64,000 bases of DNA from SG8-30 sp963695085 (GTDB lineage Bacteria; Pseudomonadota; Gammaproteobacteria; Steroidobacterales; Steroidobacteraceae): NCBI GenBank assembly GCA_963695085.1, contig CAVOFV010000008.1:558001-622000 (forward strand), given 5' to 3'. The notes under the pieces are model-generated. The model searched no databases. It was given only the letters and a program-made list of their open reading frames with translations, and had not been told where the DNA came from. A program made the translations under genes and the position numbers. The stretch's first letter is position 1. Each line of letters starts with the position of its first letter. Below, in pieces: positions 53,557 to 63,330 of the stretch.

Positions 53557-56418
53557 ATGCAACTGGCACGATTGCTACGTGCGGCGGTGCTCGTCCTGGC
53601 GTCCGCCGCCCTCGCACCCACGGTCGCTGCGCACGCTCCGCCCGGACGGGTCAAGGACGAAACCATCACCTTGTCCGGCCTGCAGGGGCCGGCGCGCATC
53701 CTGCGCGACGTGGACGGCATGTCGCACATCTACGCCTTCAACGAGCACGACGCACTGTTCCTGCAGGGCTGGGTGCAGGCCGAGGACCGGTTGTTCCAGC
53801 TCGACGTCCTGCGGCGCACCACGGCGGGAACGCTGGCCGAGTTGCTGGGCAGCGGCGCGCTGTCCAGTGACGTCGAGTTGCGCGTGGTCGGCCTGGGCCG
53901 CGCGGCGCAGCGCTCGCTGGAAGTCGCCTCGCCGGCGCTGCTCGCGGGGCTGCAAGCCTATGCGGACGGCGTCAACGCGTGGGTCGCGCGGCACCCGCTG
54001 CCGGCCGAATACGCGGCGCTGGAGCTGACCAGGTTCGAACCCTGGAAGCCGCTCGACAGCGTGCTGATCGCCAAGGCGCTCGCCTTCCAGTTGTCATTCG
54101 ACCTGGACATCAATGCAACGCTGCAGTACCTGCAGTATGAAGCGACGCTCGGGCCGCAGGGCGGCCCCGCCATGTTCTTCTACGACGTATTCCGCTCGGC
54201 GCCCTTCGATCCGGCGTCGACGGTGCCCGATGCGAGCGGATCGCCCGTGGCGTCGGCGTGCACGAAAGCCGGGCACTGGAAGTGCGGCAAGCAATCGCAA
54301 GGCCACAGCCTCAGGCCGGGCGTGGAGGCGGGCGCAGTCACCTTGCTGAAGCGCTACCGGGAACGGGTCGGGAAAGTCCCGTTCATGGAGCGGACCCTGT
54401 CGCGCACGGAACGGCAGATCGGCAGCAACGAATGGGCGGTGTCGGGCAGGCACACGGTCGATGGGCGGCCGCTGGTCGCGAACGATCCGCACCTGTCGCT
54501 GGACCTGCCGCCCAATTTCCACCAGGTGCACCTGGTTGGCAACAAGGATGGCTTCGACGCGATGGGCAGCAGCGTGGCCGGCACGCCGTGGATCGTGCTC
54601 GGTCAGAACCGGCACGTGACCTGGGGTGAGACGACGACGGGCTTCGACGTCACCGACACCTACCAGGAACAGCTGATGCCGGATCCGTCTTCGCCGAGCG
54701 GGCTGTCGTCGCTGTACATGGGCAGGCCCGAACACGTCATTCCGATCCCCCTGACTTTCCGCGCCAACCTGCGCGACGGCGGGGCGCCGGACACGGTCGT
54801 TGCACTGCCGCCGGGCGGCCAGATCCCGCCGGTCGTGCTGATCATCCCGCGCCGCAACAACGGCCCGATCGTGGATTTCAACCCGGCGACCGGCGTGGCG
54901 ATCAGCGTGCAGTACGCGGGCTTCAGCGCAACGCGCGAACTCGAGACCTTCAGGCTGCTCAATCGCGCACGCAACCTCGACCAGTTCGTGCACGCGCTGC
55001 AGTACTTCGATGTCGGCTCGCAGAATTTCATCTACGGCGACATCGACGGCAATATCGGCTACTTCACGACCGGCGAGGTGCCGTTGCGCGAGGACCTGCA
55101 GGCCGGTTTCATCAACGGTTCGCCGCCCTGGTTCATCCGCAACGGCCAGGGGGGCAACGAGTGGCTGCGTCTCGCGGCGCCGGGACCGCTCGACGGCACG
55201 GGCTACCAGTACCTGCCGTTTGGCGAGTTACCGCAGGTCGTCAACCCGAGGGCCGGGTTCGTGGTCAACGCCAACAACGATCCGGCCGGCGTGACGCTCG
55301 ACAACGTGCCCTACAACGAGGCGCGGCCGGGCGGCGGCGTCTACTTCCTCGGCTATGCCTTCGACTATGGCACCCGCGCGGGGCGCATCACGCAGGCATT
55401 GCGCGAGCGGCTCGCCGCCGGCGCGGTTTCGCGCAAGGACATGAAGGCCATCCAGGCGGACGTGACGCTGCTCGACGCGCAGGTTTTCACGCCGTACATC
55501 ACGGGCGCGTTCGACCGCGCCACGGCGCCAGGGGCAAACCTGGCGCTGGCGGCTTTCGCGGCAGATCCACGCATCGCCGAAGCGGTTGGCCGCCTGCGCA
55601 CGTGGAACCATGCGGCGCCGACCGGCGTGGAGGGCGGCTACGACGCATCCGACGTGGACGGGTATCGCCTGCCGCCGAAGGCCGGCGAAGTCGCCAACAG
55701 CATTGCCGCGACGGTCTACTCCGTGTGGCGCGGGCAGGCGATCAGGAACGGCCTGGACCTGACCCTCAACGGGCTCGGCCTGCCGACACCCGGATCGGGC
55801 GAGGCGATCAAGGCGCTGCGTCACCTCGTCGAGCGTGACGGTATCGGCGTGTCCACCGTCGACTTCTTCGGCTGGGCGCCGCTGCCGACGGCGGCCGAGC
55901 GCCGCGACTTTGTGATGCTGAAGAGCCTGGCCGATGCGCTGGATCGGCTGTCCGGGGCGGCATTTGCCGGGGCCTTCGGCGGTTCGACCAACCAGGCCGA
56001 TTACCGCTGGGGCCGCCTGCATCGCATCACCTTCGACGGCGTACTCGGCGGCCCGTTCAGCATTCCCGGCGCCACGCCGGAATTCCCGCCCTCGTTTGCG
56101 GATCTGGATGGACTCGCCGTGGACGGCGGCTTCGGTGCGGTGGACGCTTCCTCGCACAACGCGCGGGCCGACAGCTCGGAGGGCTTCCGTTTTGGCAGCG
56201 GGCCGAACCGGCGCTATGTCGGCAGTCCCGGCACGGCGCCGGGATCGATCGAGGCCGAGACCATCCTGCCGGGCGGCAACAGCGGGGTGCTGGGCAGCCC
56301 GTACTATGCAAACCTGCTGGGACGCTATCTGACCAACGACACCTACCCGCTGCGCAACAGGATGGGCGAGGTGATGCAGAACCTCGCCAGCCAGCAGAAC
56401 TTCCGTCCCGCGAGGTAA
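53557..56418 (+). CDS. Penicillin acylase (S45) family Ntn hydrolase
   Basis: 953 residues with a signal peptide (ending PTVAAHA). Propeptides of this family self-cleave before a serine nucleophile; here the motif is ERQIGSNEWAVSG, with S290 as the new N-terminus. The alpha chain (about 30-289) has ILRDVDGMSHIYAFNEHDALFLQGW. The beta chain has VANDPHLSLDLPP and GQNRHVTWGETT, and an asparagine in VVNANNDPAG as the oxyanion partner. Substrates may be acyl-homoserine lactones, beta-lactams or other amides. The size is somewhat larger than typical penicillin G acylase. No pathway partner is nearby. Confidence 0.9.
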   Translation: MQLARLLRAAVLVLASAALAPTVAAHAPPGRVKDETITLSGLQGPARILRDVDGMSHIYAFNEHDALFLQGWVQAEDRLFQLDVLRRTTAGTLAELLGSGALSSDVELRVVGLGRAAQRSLEVASPALLAGLQAYADGVNAWVARHPLPAEYAALELTRFEPWKPLDSVLIAKALAFQLSFDLDINATLQYLQYEATLGPQGGPAMFFYDVFRSAPFDPASTVPDASGSPVASACTKAGHWKCGKQSQGHSLRPGVEAGAVTLLKRYRERVGKVPFMERTLSRTERQIGSNEWAVSGRHTVDGRPLVANDPHLSLDLPPNFHQVHLVGNKDGFDAMGSSVAGTPWIVLGQNRHVTWGETTTGFDVTDTYQEQLMPDPSSPSGLSSLYMGRPEHVIPIPLTFRANLRDGGAPDTVVALPPGGQIPPVVLIIPRRNNGPIVDFNPATGVAISVQYAGFSATRELETFRLLNRARNLDQFVHALQYFDVGSQNFIYGDIDGNIGYFTTGEVPLREDLQAGFINGSPPWFIRNGQGGNEWLRLAAPGPLDGTGYQYLPFGELPQVVNPRAGFVVNANNDPAGVTLDNVPYNEARPGGGVYFLGYAFDYGTRAGRITQALRERLAAGAVSRKDMKAIQADVTLLDAQVFTPYITGAFDRATAPGANLALAAFAADPRIAEAVGRLRTWNHAAPTGVEGGYDASDVDGYRLPPKAGEVANSIAATVYSVWRGQAIRNGLDLTLNGLGLPTPGSGEAIKALRHLVERDGIGVSTVDFFGWAPLPTAAERRDFVMLKSLADALDRLSGAAFAGAFGGSTNQADYRWGRLHRITFDGVLGGPFSIPGATPEFPPSFADLDGLAVDGGFGAVDASSHNARADSSEGFRFGSGPNRRYVGSPGTAPGSIEAETILPGGNSGVLGSPYYANLLGRYLTNDTYPLRNRMGEVMQNLASQQNFRPAR

Positions 56419-56437
56419 GACGCGGGACACGGCCACG

Positions 56438-56463
56438 GGGAGGCGGGCACCGGCCCGTCTCCC
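56438..56463 (+). terminator. Hairpin downstream of the penicillin-acylase gene
   Basis: GGGAGGCGGGC pairs with GCCCGTCTCCC (one G-T wobble) around a four-base loop, 20 bases after the stop. There is no T-run, so intrinsic termination is uncertain. Confidence 0.5.
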
Positions 56464-56611
56464 GGCCGGCGCTGCAGTCCGGCGTGACCGCCGGGCTTGA
56501 ACCGCTGCACGCCTGCCGCGGGCGGAGGGTCCGGCGTGTGCGCGCGCTGGCGAGCCGGTAGAGTGATCGGCCAACCGGCCGCCCGTGCGCCGGACGACGC
56601 GGAGAGTGGCG

Positions 56612-58202
56612 ATGACGCGGACGGCTGCCTGGCTGTGGATCCTGTTGCCGGTCCTGTTGCTCGGCGCCTGCTCGCGGGGTGAGGAACGCGCGGCGGGATC
56701 CGCCGCGGCACTCGATCCGCCTGCGGCAGCCGGCGGGCATGTCGCCTGGTTCGAGGGCAGCGTCGAGGACGCTTTCGCCAGGGCCAGGCGTGAACGGAAG
56801 CCGCTGTTCCTGTACTGGGGCGCGGAATGGTGCCCGCCGTGCCACGAGATCAAGGCGACGGTCTTCCGCAGCCGGGAGTTCATCGAGCGGTCGCGGCTGT
56901 TTGTGGCGGTGTACCTGGACGGCGACACCGACAACGCGCAGGCGCTGGGCGAGAAGTTCGGCGTGGTCGGCTACCCGACCATGGTCGTGTTCTCGCCCGA
57001 GGGCGTGGAGATCACCCGTATCCCGGGTGGCATCGACATCCAGGCGTATGCAAACGTGCTGGACCTGACGCTGGGCGACGTGCAGCCGGTAGCGGCAGTC
57101 ATGGCGCGGGTTCTCGACCATGGCGAGCGCCTCGCCGCGCCGGACTGCCGGCTGATGGCGTACTACTCGTGGGACCAGGACAAGGCGCTGCTCGAAGGAC
57201 GCGATGCGGCCGCCGTGTTCCGCAGCCTTGCCGAGGCCTGCCCGGCGGAGTCGAAGACCGAGGTGTCGATGCTGGCCATGCGGCACCTCGACGCGGCGTG
57301 GATCGCCGGGTCCGCGAAGGACCCGCCGGCGCGGCCGGCCGAAGCGGAACGCCAGGCCGCGCTGCTGCGCCTGCACGGGGTGCTGGATGACTACGCGCTG
57401 GCGCGCGCCAACCTGTATCCGGTGCTGATGTCGGGCGCGAAGTTCACCGCGGCCCTGACCCGCCGTCGGCAGCGCGGAGCGCGAGGCGCTGCGGGACAAG
57501 TTCCTCGGCGTGCTAGACCGCATGGCGAAGGACCCGGCGATCTTCACGGCCGAACGGCTCTATACGGCGATCGGCCGCATCCGGTTCGAGCGCATCGATG
57601 ACGCCAAGGCGGTCATTTCGCCAGCCTTGCGCACGGACATCGAGGCGATGGTCGCGGAGGCCGATGCGGCGACCAGCGACGTCTATGAGCGCCAGGCGGT
57701 CATCAACGCTGCCTCGAACGTGCTTGACGAGGCCGACATGCACGAGCGGGCGAAGGATCTGCTGCTGGCGGAGCTTTCCCGGTCCCGCCAGCCGTACTAC
57801 TTCATGGTCGGCCTGGCGGAGATCGAGCAGCGAGCCGGTCGCTCGGCCGATGCCCTGCAATGGCTCGAGCGCGCCTACGCGGAAGCACGCGGGCCGGCCA
57901 CGCGGTTCCAGTGGGGCACCTATTACGTCACGGGTCTCGTCGAGATGGCGCCGGATGACGTCGGGCGCATCCAGGCGGAGACGGTCCGCGTGGTGCGGGA
58001 ACTCGAGGGCAGCCGCGCCTTCTACCAGCGGCCCAAGGCCCAGTTGCAGAAGCTCGAGGCGACGCTCGAGGGCTGGGGCACGACGGCGCCGCGGCGGGCC
58101 GGCCTCGCACGCATCCGCCGGGACGTCATGACCATCTGCGCGACGATTCCGGCGCAGGAAAGCGCGCGCGCCACCTGTGAGGGCTTCCTCGCGTCCGCCT
58201 GA
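56612..58202 (+). pseudogene. Thioredoxin-fold lipoprotein, interrupted by a one-base frameshift
   Basis: The first frame encodes a lipoprotein signal ending LLGAC (C20) and a thioredoxin domain with PLFLYWGAEWCPPCHEIK (C74, C77) and VVGYPTMVVFSPEG. A helical region follows up to KFTAAL. It then turns arginine-rich. The helical part continues in another frame (VGSAEREALRDKF, then MAKDPAIFTAERLYTAIG to CEGFLASA at 58202). Deleting one C from the CCC at 57459-57461 joins the two halves into about 530 residues. The long C-terminal part, with TPR-like helices, follows the thioredoxin domain. Sequencing error is possible. A periplasmic thiol-disulfide role is likely; its target is unknown. Confidence 0.8.
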
Positions 58203-58339
58203 GGGCCGGCGCGGCCTTCCGCGGCGGTACTGGCGCCGCATTGGCGCGATCTCGTGGTTCGTAATGACCTGATCGCCAGCGCCGGCCGCAGCGGTTAGCA
58301 TCCGGGGTCCCTCGCGTGACCCTGATGAGGAGTGCCCGG

Positions 58340-59935
58340 GTGCCGGAAGAGCGATTCGACCATGACTGGCTGATCATCGGCACCGGTTTCGGCGGCAGCG
58401 TCTCGGCGCTGCGCCTGGTGGAGAAGGGCTATCGGGTCGGCATGATGGAGGCGGGCCGGCGCTATCGCGACCGGGACCACGCCCGGTCAACCTGGAATTT
58501 CCGGCGTTTCCTGTGGGCCCCGCGGATCGGCATGCGCGGCATCCTGCGCCTGTCGCCGTTCAAGGACGTGTTCATCGCCAGCGGCGCAGCGGTGGGCGGC
58601 GGCAGCGTCGCCTACGCGAGCACGCTGTACCGGGCCAGCGAGAAGTTCTTTCGCAACCCGCAATGGGCGGACCTCGGGGACTGGGCGGCAGAACTGGCGC
58701 CGCACTACGACACGGTGGAACGCATGCTCGGCGCGCAGCCGGTGCCGCGTGACAGCGACCGCCAGCAACTGCTGCGTGAACTGGGCCGGCACATGGGTGT
58801 CGAGGAGACGTTCACCAGGACGCCGGTCGGCATCTACTTCGGCAAGCCGGGCACCGCCGTCGCCGACCCGTACTTCGGTGGCGAGGGACCGGAACGCACC
58901 GGCTGCACCTATTGCGGCGCATGCATGGTCGGCTGTCGCGAGGGCGCCAAGAACACGCTGCTCAAGAACTACCTGTGGTTCGCGGAGAAGCGCGGCGTCG
59001 AGGTTCATGCCGAGCGCGAAGTGGTGGACATCCGGCCGATCGGCGCGGCCGACGGCAGCGACGGTTACGTCGTGACGACGGAACGCCCGGGCGCATGGCT
59101 GCGTCGCAAGCGCAGGACCCACACGGCGCGCGGCGTGATCGTGTCGGCCGGTTCGCTCGGGACCAACAGGCTGCTGGCGAAATGCAAGCTGAACGGCTCG
59201 CTGCCGCGCATCAGCGACCGGCTCGGCAAGCTGGTGCGCACCAACAGCGAGTCGCTGCTCGCCGTCACCTTGCCGGAAGGCCATTCCAGGCCGTGGAACG
59301 ACGTCGCGATCAGCGCGAGCATCTACCCGAACCCGGATACGCACATCGAGTTCGTGACCTACGGGCGTCACGGCGACTTCTTCTCGCTGCTGTGCACGCT
59401 GCTGGTGGGCGACGGCACGCGCATCACGCGTCCGCTCAAGTGGGTCCGCGCGGTGCTGGGCCATCCGGTCACCTTCCTCAGGTCGCTGTGGCCGGTCGGC
59501 TGGTCCCGCCGCACGATCCTCGTGCTCGTCATGCAGAGCCTCGACAACGCGCTCACCTTCCGCGCGCGGAAGGGGCTGTTCGGCCGCGTCTCGCTTTCGA
59601 CCGAGACGGACGCCGACCGCCCCAACCCGACGTTCATCGAGGCGGGGCACCGGGCAGCCGAGTGGCTGGCGAAACAAACCGGCGGCTATGCGCAGAGCAT
59701 GCTGCTGGAGGCGTGGGCCAACATCCCCGCGACGGCGCACATCCTCGGTGGCGCAGCGATCGGGCGCGACGCCAGTTGCGGCGTCGTGGACCGCGACGGC
59801 CGCATGTTCGGCTATCGCAACCTGTTGGTGTGCGACGGCTCGATCATGCCGGCAAACCCCGGCGTCAACCCGTCGCTGACCATTGCCGCCCTCACCGAGA
59901 ATGCGATGAGCCGGATCCCGCCCGCCAGCGCGTAA
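58340..59935 (+). CDS. GMC family FAD oxidoreductase, cholesterol-oxidase-like
   Basis: 531 residues with an N-terminal FAD fold (WLIIGTGFGGSVSALRL), ASGAAVGGGSVAYAS, VSAGSLGTNRLL and the C-terminal LLVCDGSIMPANPGVNPSLTIAAL. A tight cysteine cluster, GCTYCGACMVGC (C189, C192, C195, C199), followed by REGAKNTLLKNYL, is typical of the ChoD branch and might bind a metal centre. Steroids are the usual suspected substrates. I prefer GTG 58340, seven bases after GAGGAG; GTG 58316 and ATG 58325 are alternatives. It overlaps the convergent permease by 44 bases. Confidence 0.87.
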   Translation: MPEERFDHDWLIIGTGFGGSVSALRLVEKGYRVGMMEAGRRYRDRDHARSTWNFRRFLWAPRIGMRGILRLSPFKDVFIASGAAVGGGSVAYASTLYRASEKFFRNPQWADLGDWAAELAPHYDTVERMLGAQPVPRDSDRQQLLRELGRHMGVEETFTRTPVGIYFGKPGTAVADPYFGGEGPERTGCTYCGACMVGCREGAKNTLLKNYLWFAEKRGVEVHAEREVVDIRPIGAADGSDGYVVTTERPGAWLRRKRRTHTARGVIVSAGSLGTNRLLAKCKLNGSLPRISDRLGKLVRTNSESLLAVTLPEGHSRPWNDVAISASIYPNPDTHIEFVTYGRHGDFFSLLCTLLVGDGTRITRPLKWVRAVLGHPVTFLRSLWPVGWSRRTILVLVMQSLDNALTFRARKGLFGRVSLSTETDADRPNPTFIEAGHRAAEWLAKQTGGYAQSMLLEAWANIPATAHILGGAAIGRDASCGVVDRDGRMFGYRNLLVCDGSIMPANPGVNPSLTIAALTENAMSRIPPASA

Positions 59936-61202
59936 CGGCGCGGATCACGAAGCCGGCGGCCAGCAGCAGCGACACGTCGCGCACCGCGGCGACCGTGGTG
60001 GTCGCCACGACCGCTACGCAACCACAGACCGCCAGCACGGCGCACGCGGCGCCGGCCGGGATCGTGACCGGCGCCGGGCCGGCCTGCCGCCTGAGCGCGA
60101 TCAGCGACAGGCAGGTGGCGCCGTAGATGAACATGCGGGCGAGCACGAAGATCGTCACCAGGTAGATGAACGTGCCGGTCACCGTCAGCAGCCATGCCGC
60201 GGCCGCGACGAACAGGATGGCGGGCTGCGGCGTGCGGTGCCGCGCATGGACGCGGGACAGCGGCGCGGGCAGGTCGCCGTCCACCGCCAGCGCATAGAAC
60301 ATGCGCGGCGTGGCCAGCATCGAGGCGCTCAGACCCCCGGCGCAGGACAGCACCGCGGCGACCGCAATGACGCTGCCGCCCACCGGTCCGGCCAGGACCT
60401 CGGCGGCGTCCGCCAGCGGCCGCCCCGAACCGGCCAGGTCCGGCAGGAGCGCAAAACAGGCCAGCATCAGCAGCATGTACAGGGCGCCCGCGATGCCGAG
60501 GCCGCCCAGGATGCCGACGGCCATGTCGCGTTGCGGCGAGCGGGCCTCGCCGGCCAGCACTGCCACGAGTTCGAAGCCGAAGCAGGCGAACAACGCCAGC
60601 AGCAGCGCCTGGCTCAGGCCGGCCGCACCGGCCGGCGGCTGCGCCGGAATCGACGTCCAGCCGGCCAGCCACACGCCGGCCGCGGCCAGCAGCAGCAGCG
60701 GCGCGAGCTTGGCGACGGCGAACAGGTTGCCGAGCCGCGCGCCGTGTGTCACCCCGCGCAGGTTGATGAGGGTCAGGAACGCGATGAAGACCGTGGCGGC
60801 CGCGCCGCGTGCCGCGGGCGCTGCCACTGCCGGCCACAGCGCCACCGCGTAATCGAGCATCACGGAAGCGATCGCGGCAAAGACCACGACCCGCGACGCC
60901 CCCATCATCCAGCCGACCGCGAAGCCGGCTGCCGGGCCGAACGCGGCGGCGGCATAGACCGGCGGCCCGCCGGTCACGTCGAAGCGGCTGGCCACCTCGA
61001 CCAGGCACAGCGCGATCAGCGCCACCACGGCGAATGCGGCGGCCAGCACCACGAGGCTGAAGCGGCCGGCACCGGCAGCCAGCTGTGCCGGCATGGCGAA
61101 GACGCCGGCGCCGACGACGGTGTTGACCGTCAGTGACACCAGGTCGATGCGGCGCAGGCCCCTGTGCAGGGCCGGCGCGGGGCCGGCCACGGGTGTTTCC
61201 AT
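59892..61202 (-). CDS. APC superfamily amino-acid permease
   Basis: 436 residues with about twelve membrane helices. The first helix has LTVNTVVGAGVFAMPAQLAAGAG, the unwound G-A-G motif of APC transporters. A conserved ACFGFELVAVLAGEARSPQRDM loop follows helix 5-6 (about residues 200-222), and SCAGGLSASMLATPRMFYALA comes later. It imports amino acids or related compounds; specificity is not visible. I start at ATG 61202 (METPVAGPAP), behind GGGGGAAG; the longer in-frame start has a poorly conserved leader. Confidence 0.88.
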   Translation of the reverse strand: METPVAGPAPALHRGLRRIDLVSLTVNTVVGAGVFAMPAQLAAGAGRFSLVVLAAAFAVVALIALCLVEVASRFDVTGGPPVYAAAAFGPAAGFAVGWMMGASRVVVFAAIASVMLDYAVALWPAVAAPAARGAAATVFIAFLTLINLRGVTHGARLGNLFAVAKLAPLLLLAAAGVWLAGWTSIPAQPPAGAAGLSQALLLALFACFGFELVAVLAGEARSPQRDMAVGILGGLGIAGALYMLLMLACFALLPDLAGSGRPLADAAEVLAGPVGGSVIAVAAVLSCAGGLSASMLATPRMFYALAVDGDLPAPLSRVHARHRTPQPAILFVAAAAWLLTVTGTFIYLVTIFVLARMFIYGATCLSLIALRRQAGPAPVTIPAGAACAVLAVCGCVAVVATTTVAAVRDVSLLLAAGFVIRAVTRWRAGSGSSHSR

Positions 61203-61426
61203 CAGCTTCCCCCGGGCGTTGCACGGTGGCCGGGCAAGTCTACGCCGCGGCGTGACGGGCCGGGCAAGGGCGGATCTGGGGTGAATGTGCCGGCAGGCCG
61301 CCAGCACGATCCCGGCACAGTACGACACCTGTGCCGCCGTGGGAATAGGCAGATGGCGCTTTTGGCAGCCGGCGCCGAGGTGCGGTACGCTCGGCCCGTC
61401 AACACGTCATGAGGAGGATGCGACCG

Positions 61427-61690
61427 ATGCACGACGAACTGACCAAGCTGCCCGGCGTCGGACCCAGCATTGCGGCGGACTTGAGGCACCTGGGCGTGCA
61501 CTCGATCAGGGACCTGGCGGAATCCGATCCGGAGCAGCTGTTCTCGAGGCTGCGTGAAATCACCGGCCACGACCACGATCCCTGCCTGCTTTATACGTTC
61601 CGCTGCGCTGCCTATGCGGCCCGCACGCCCGAGCCGGACGAGAAGCTGCTGAAGTGGTGGAACTGGAAGGACCGCCAGCTGAACGACTGA
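61427..61690 (+). CDS. Helix-hairpin-helix protein, Cdd1 ('pathogenicity locus') type
   Basis: 87 residues: DELTKLPGVGPSIAADLRHLGVHSIRDLAESDPEQLF is a helix-hairpin-helix unit (residues 3-39), followed by a cysteine pair region (DPCLLYTFRCAAYAA) and KLLKWWNWKDR. This is the layout of the small Cdd1 family, whose role is unknown but whose fold suggests nucleic-acid binding. ATG 61427 stands nine bases after GAGGAGG, so it is preferred to ATGs at 61409 and 61418. Confidence 0.85.
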   Translation: MHDELTKLPGVGPSIAADLRHLGVHSIRDLAESDPEQLFSRLREITGHDHDPCLLYTFRCAAYAARTPEPDEKLLKWWNWKDRQLND

Positions 61691-61718
61691 GGCGCAGACG
61701 GCACCACAGGATTTTCGG

Positions 61719-61749
61719 CCTGCCGGGTCCCGGGACGGGACGCGGCAGG
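61719..61749. terminator. Hairpin between convergent genes
   Basis: CCTGCCG pairs with CGGCAGG and an inner TCCC with GGGA. It lies between the Cdd1-type gene and the barrel gene and may end both transcripts; T-runs are weak on either side. Confidence 0.45.
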
Positions 61750-61804
61750 TCTTGCGCCAGACCGCGGTCGCGCGGATCGCTGCCCCCCCCGGGGCCGCGC
61801 TGAT

Positions 61805-62740
61805 TCAGAATTGCGTGCGCAGCCCGATACCGGCGAACACGACGGTGTCGAAGGAATCCCCCCCGGTTGCGCCCAGCGCCAGCGACAGGTCGAGGGTGTC
61901 CGTCAGTACGAACGTCGCGCGGGCCGACAGCGTGTCCGAACTCAGGCCCCCGAAGAATTCCCTGTGATGATCGTAATCGAGGCCGAATCCGATGCGGCCC
62001 GGCATGTAGCCGGCGCCTACCGAGAAGCTGTCCTTGAGCAAGGTGTTTTCAACGCCGACGCGCGTCGCGGCGTAGGCTGACAGCTGCGCGGTGATGAACG
62101 GCGCGAACTGGCGGAAGATCTCCGGGCGCGCGCGCGCCAGCGTCTCGAGGCCGGGCGACGAGAACCGGCAGGCCGTTTCATCGTATTCGTAGGACATGCC
62201 GCGCACATAGCCATCCCAGGCGCCAGTGGTAAAGGCCAGCCGCAGGCCGAGTCCGGTGTCGTCGGTCTCGCAGTCCGCGGTGGCGAGCAGGGTGACCTGC
62301 CGGCCATCGCGCAGGGTCACGGTGCCGCTTGCCTGGAACGGGTCGAATTCGCTCCTGCGCCGTTGTCCGAGCAGCGCCACTGACCAGACCGGCCCGTGCC
62401 AGTCGAGCGACACCCTGAGGTGACGCGCGTCGACGAGGCCGGGGTTGCTCCAGGCGCCGAGCGCGGCGTCCAGGCCGATGTCGCCAAAGTCGTGGTACAG
62501 GCCTGTTTCCAGTCCGCGCCGGGACGCCGCGGCCAGGCCGGACGACACATCCGCATGGGAAGCCGTGGCGTACCAGGACGTGCGCTCGGTCGCGTGGACC
62601 GTCAGGTCCGCGGCGACGCCGAAGCCATCGTCATTGTCGGCCTCCACGTACACCCCGGCTGAGCCGCGCGGGTCCGCGGCGAGAGCCGGCAGGGCGACGA
62701 TGGACAGCGCAAGCAGACAGGCGCGAACGGTCGGTTGCAT
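61805..62740 (-). CDS. Putative outer-membrane beta-barrel protein
   Basis: 311 residues with a signal peptide (MQPTVRACLLALSIVALPALA). The rest is a series of amphipathic strands (SAGVYVEADNDDG, TSWYATASHADV, RHLRVSLDWHGPVWSVALLGQ, FSVGAGYMPGRIGFGLDYDHH, LDLSLALGATGGDS), ending in GLRTQF with the terminal phenylalanine that guides BAM-dependent assembly. I count about 12 strands. It has no recognised porin family; the function is unknown. Confidence 0.78.
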   Translation of the reverse strand: MQPTVRACLLALSIVALPALAADPRGSAGVYVEADNDDGFGVAADLTVHATERTSWYATASHADVSSGLAAASRRGLETGLYHDFGDIGLDAALGAWSNPGLVDARHLRVSLDWHGPVWSVALLGQRRRSEFDPFQASGTVTLRDGRQVTLLATADCETDDTGLGLRLAFTTGAWDGYVRGMSYEYDETACRFSSPGLETLARARPEIFRQFAPFITAQLSAYAATRVGVENTLLKDSFSVGAGYMPGRIGFGLDYDHHREFFGGLSSDTLSARATFVLTDTLDLSLALGATGGDSFDTVVFAGIGLRTQF

Positions 62741-62917
62741 GCCGTGACTCCCATGATGGCGTGGCTGCCCGGTGGCTGGCGCATGCGCAGCCCGCGGGCT
62801 CGGGCCCGTCCCGGTAGAAACGTCTCACGGCCACAGCCGTTGACGCGCGCGGTCCTGCGCGGTTGCCGGCGCGCCGGCGACTGATGCCGCGCGAAGCGCA
62901 GGCGGGAAGACCGTCGA

Positions 62918-63259
62918 TCAGGCGGGCTGCCATACGGCCAGTTCATTGCCGCCCGGGTCGCTGAAATGAAAGCGTCGCCCGCCAGGAAAATCGAAGATCG
63001 GTCTGGTGATGGCGCCACCGGCCGCCTGGACCGCCGCGAGCGCGGACTCGAGATTCGTGGCCCGCACGATCGGCAACGGCGCGCCGAGCCGCTGCGCGGG
63101 GTCCGCCTGCAGCCCGATATCGACGTCGCCGCCGGTCGTCGCGCTGTAGGTAGGCGCGAAATCCGTCAGCGACCAGCCGAAAGCGCGCTCGTAAAAACTC
63201 CTTGCGGCCGCCGTTTCCGGGACCGGCAGCTCGATATAGTCGATGCGGTAGGCTGGCAT
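62918..63259 (-). CDS. VOC family (glyoxalase/bleomycin-resistance fold) protein
   Basis: 113 residues: YRIDYIELPVPETAAARSFYERAFGW is the first VOC half-motif (residues 4-29), and RFHFSDPGGNELAVWQP the second, with metal-site-like H and E. ATG 63259 has GAGGAGA seven bases upstream. The family covers isomerases, dioxygenases and resistance proteins; no specific role can be given. Confidence 0.88.
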   Translation of the reverse strand: MPAYRIDYIELPVPETAAARSFYERAFGWSLTDFAPTYSATTGGDVDIGLQADPAQRLGAPLPIVRATNLESALAAVQAAGGAITRPIFDFPGGRRFHFSDPGGNELAVWQPA

Positions 63260-63330
63260 GATCGTCTCCTCGCCCGGACAGTGCACAATACCGTATCCGG
63301 GCGGTCTGTCCGCCGGCGGTGGAGAGGGCG

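Noticed and set aside
55228..56934. 568-codon minus-strand frame opposite the penicillin acylase
   Set aside because: Antisense shadow with no signal or domain.
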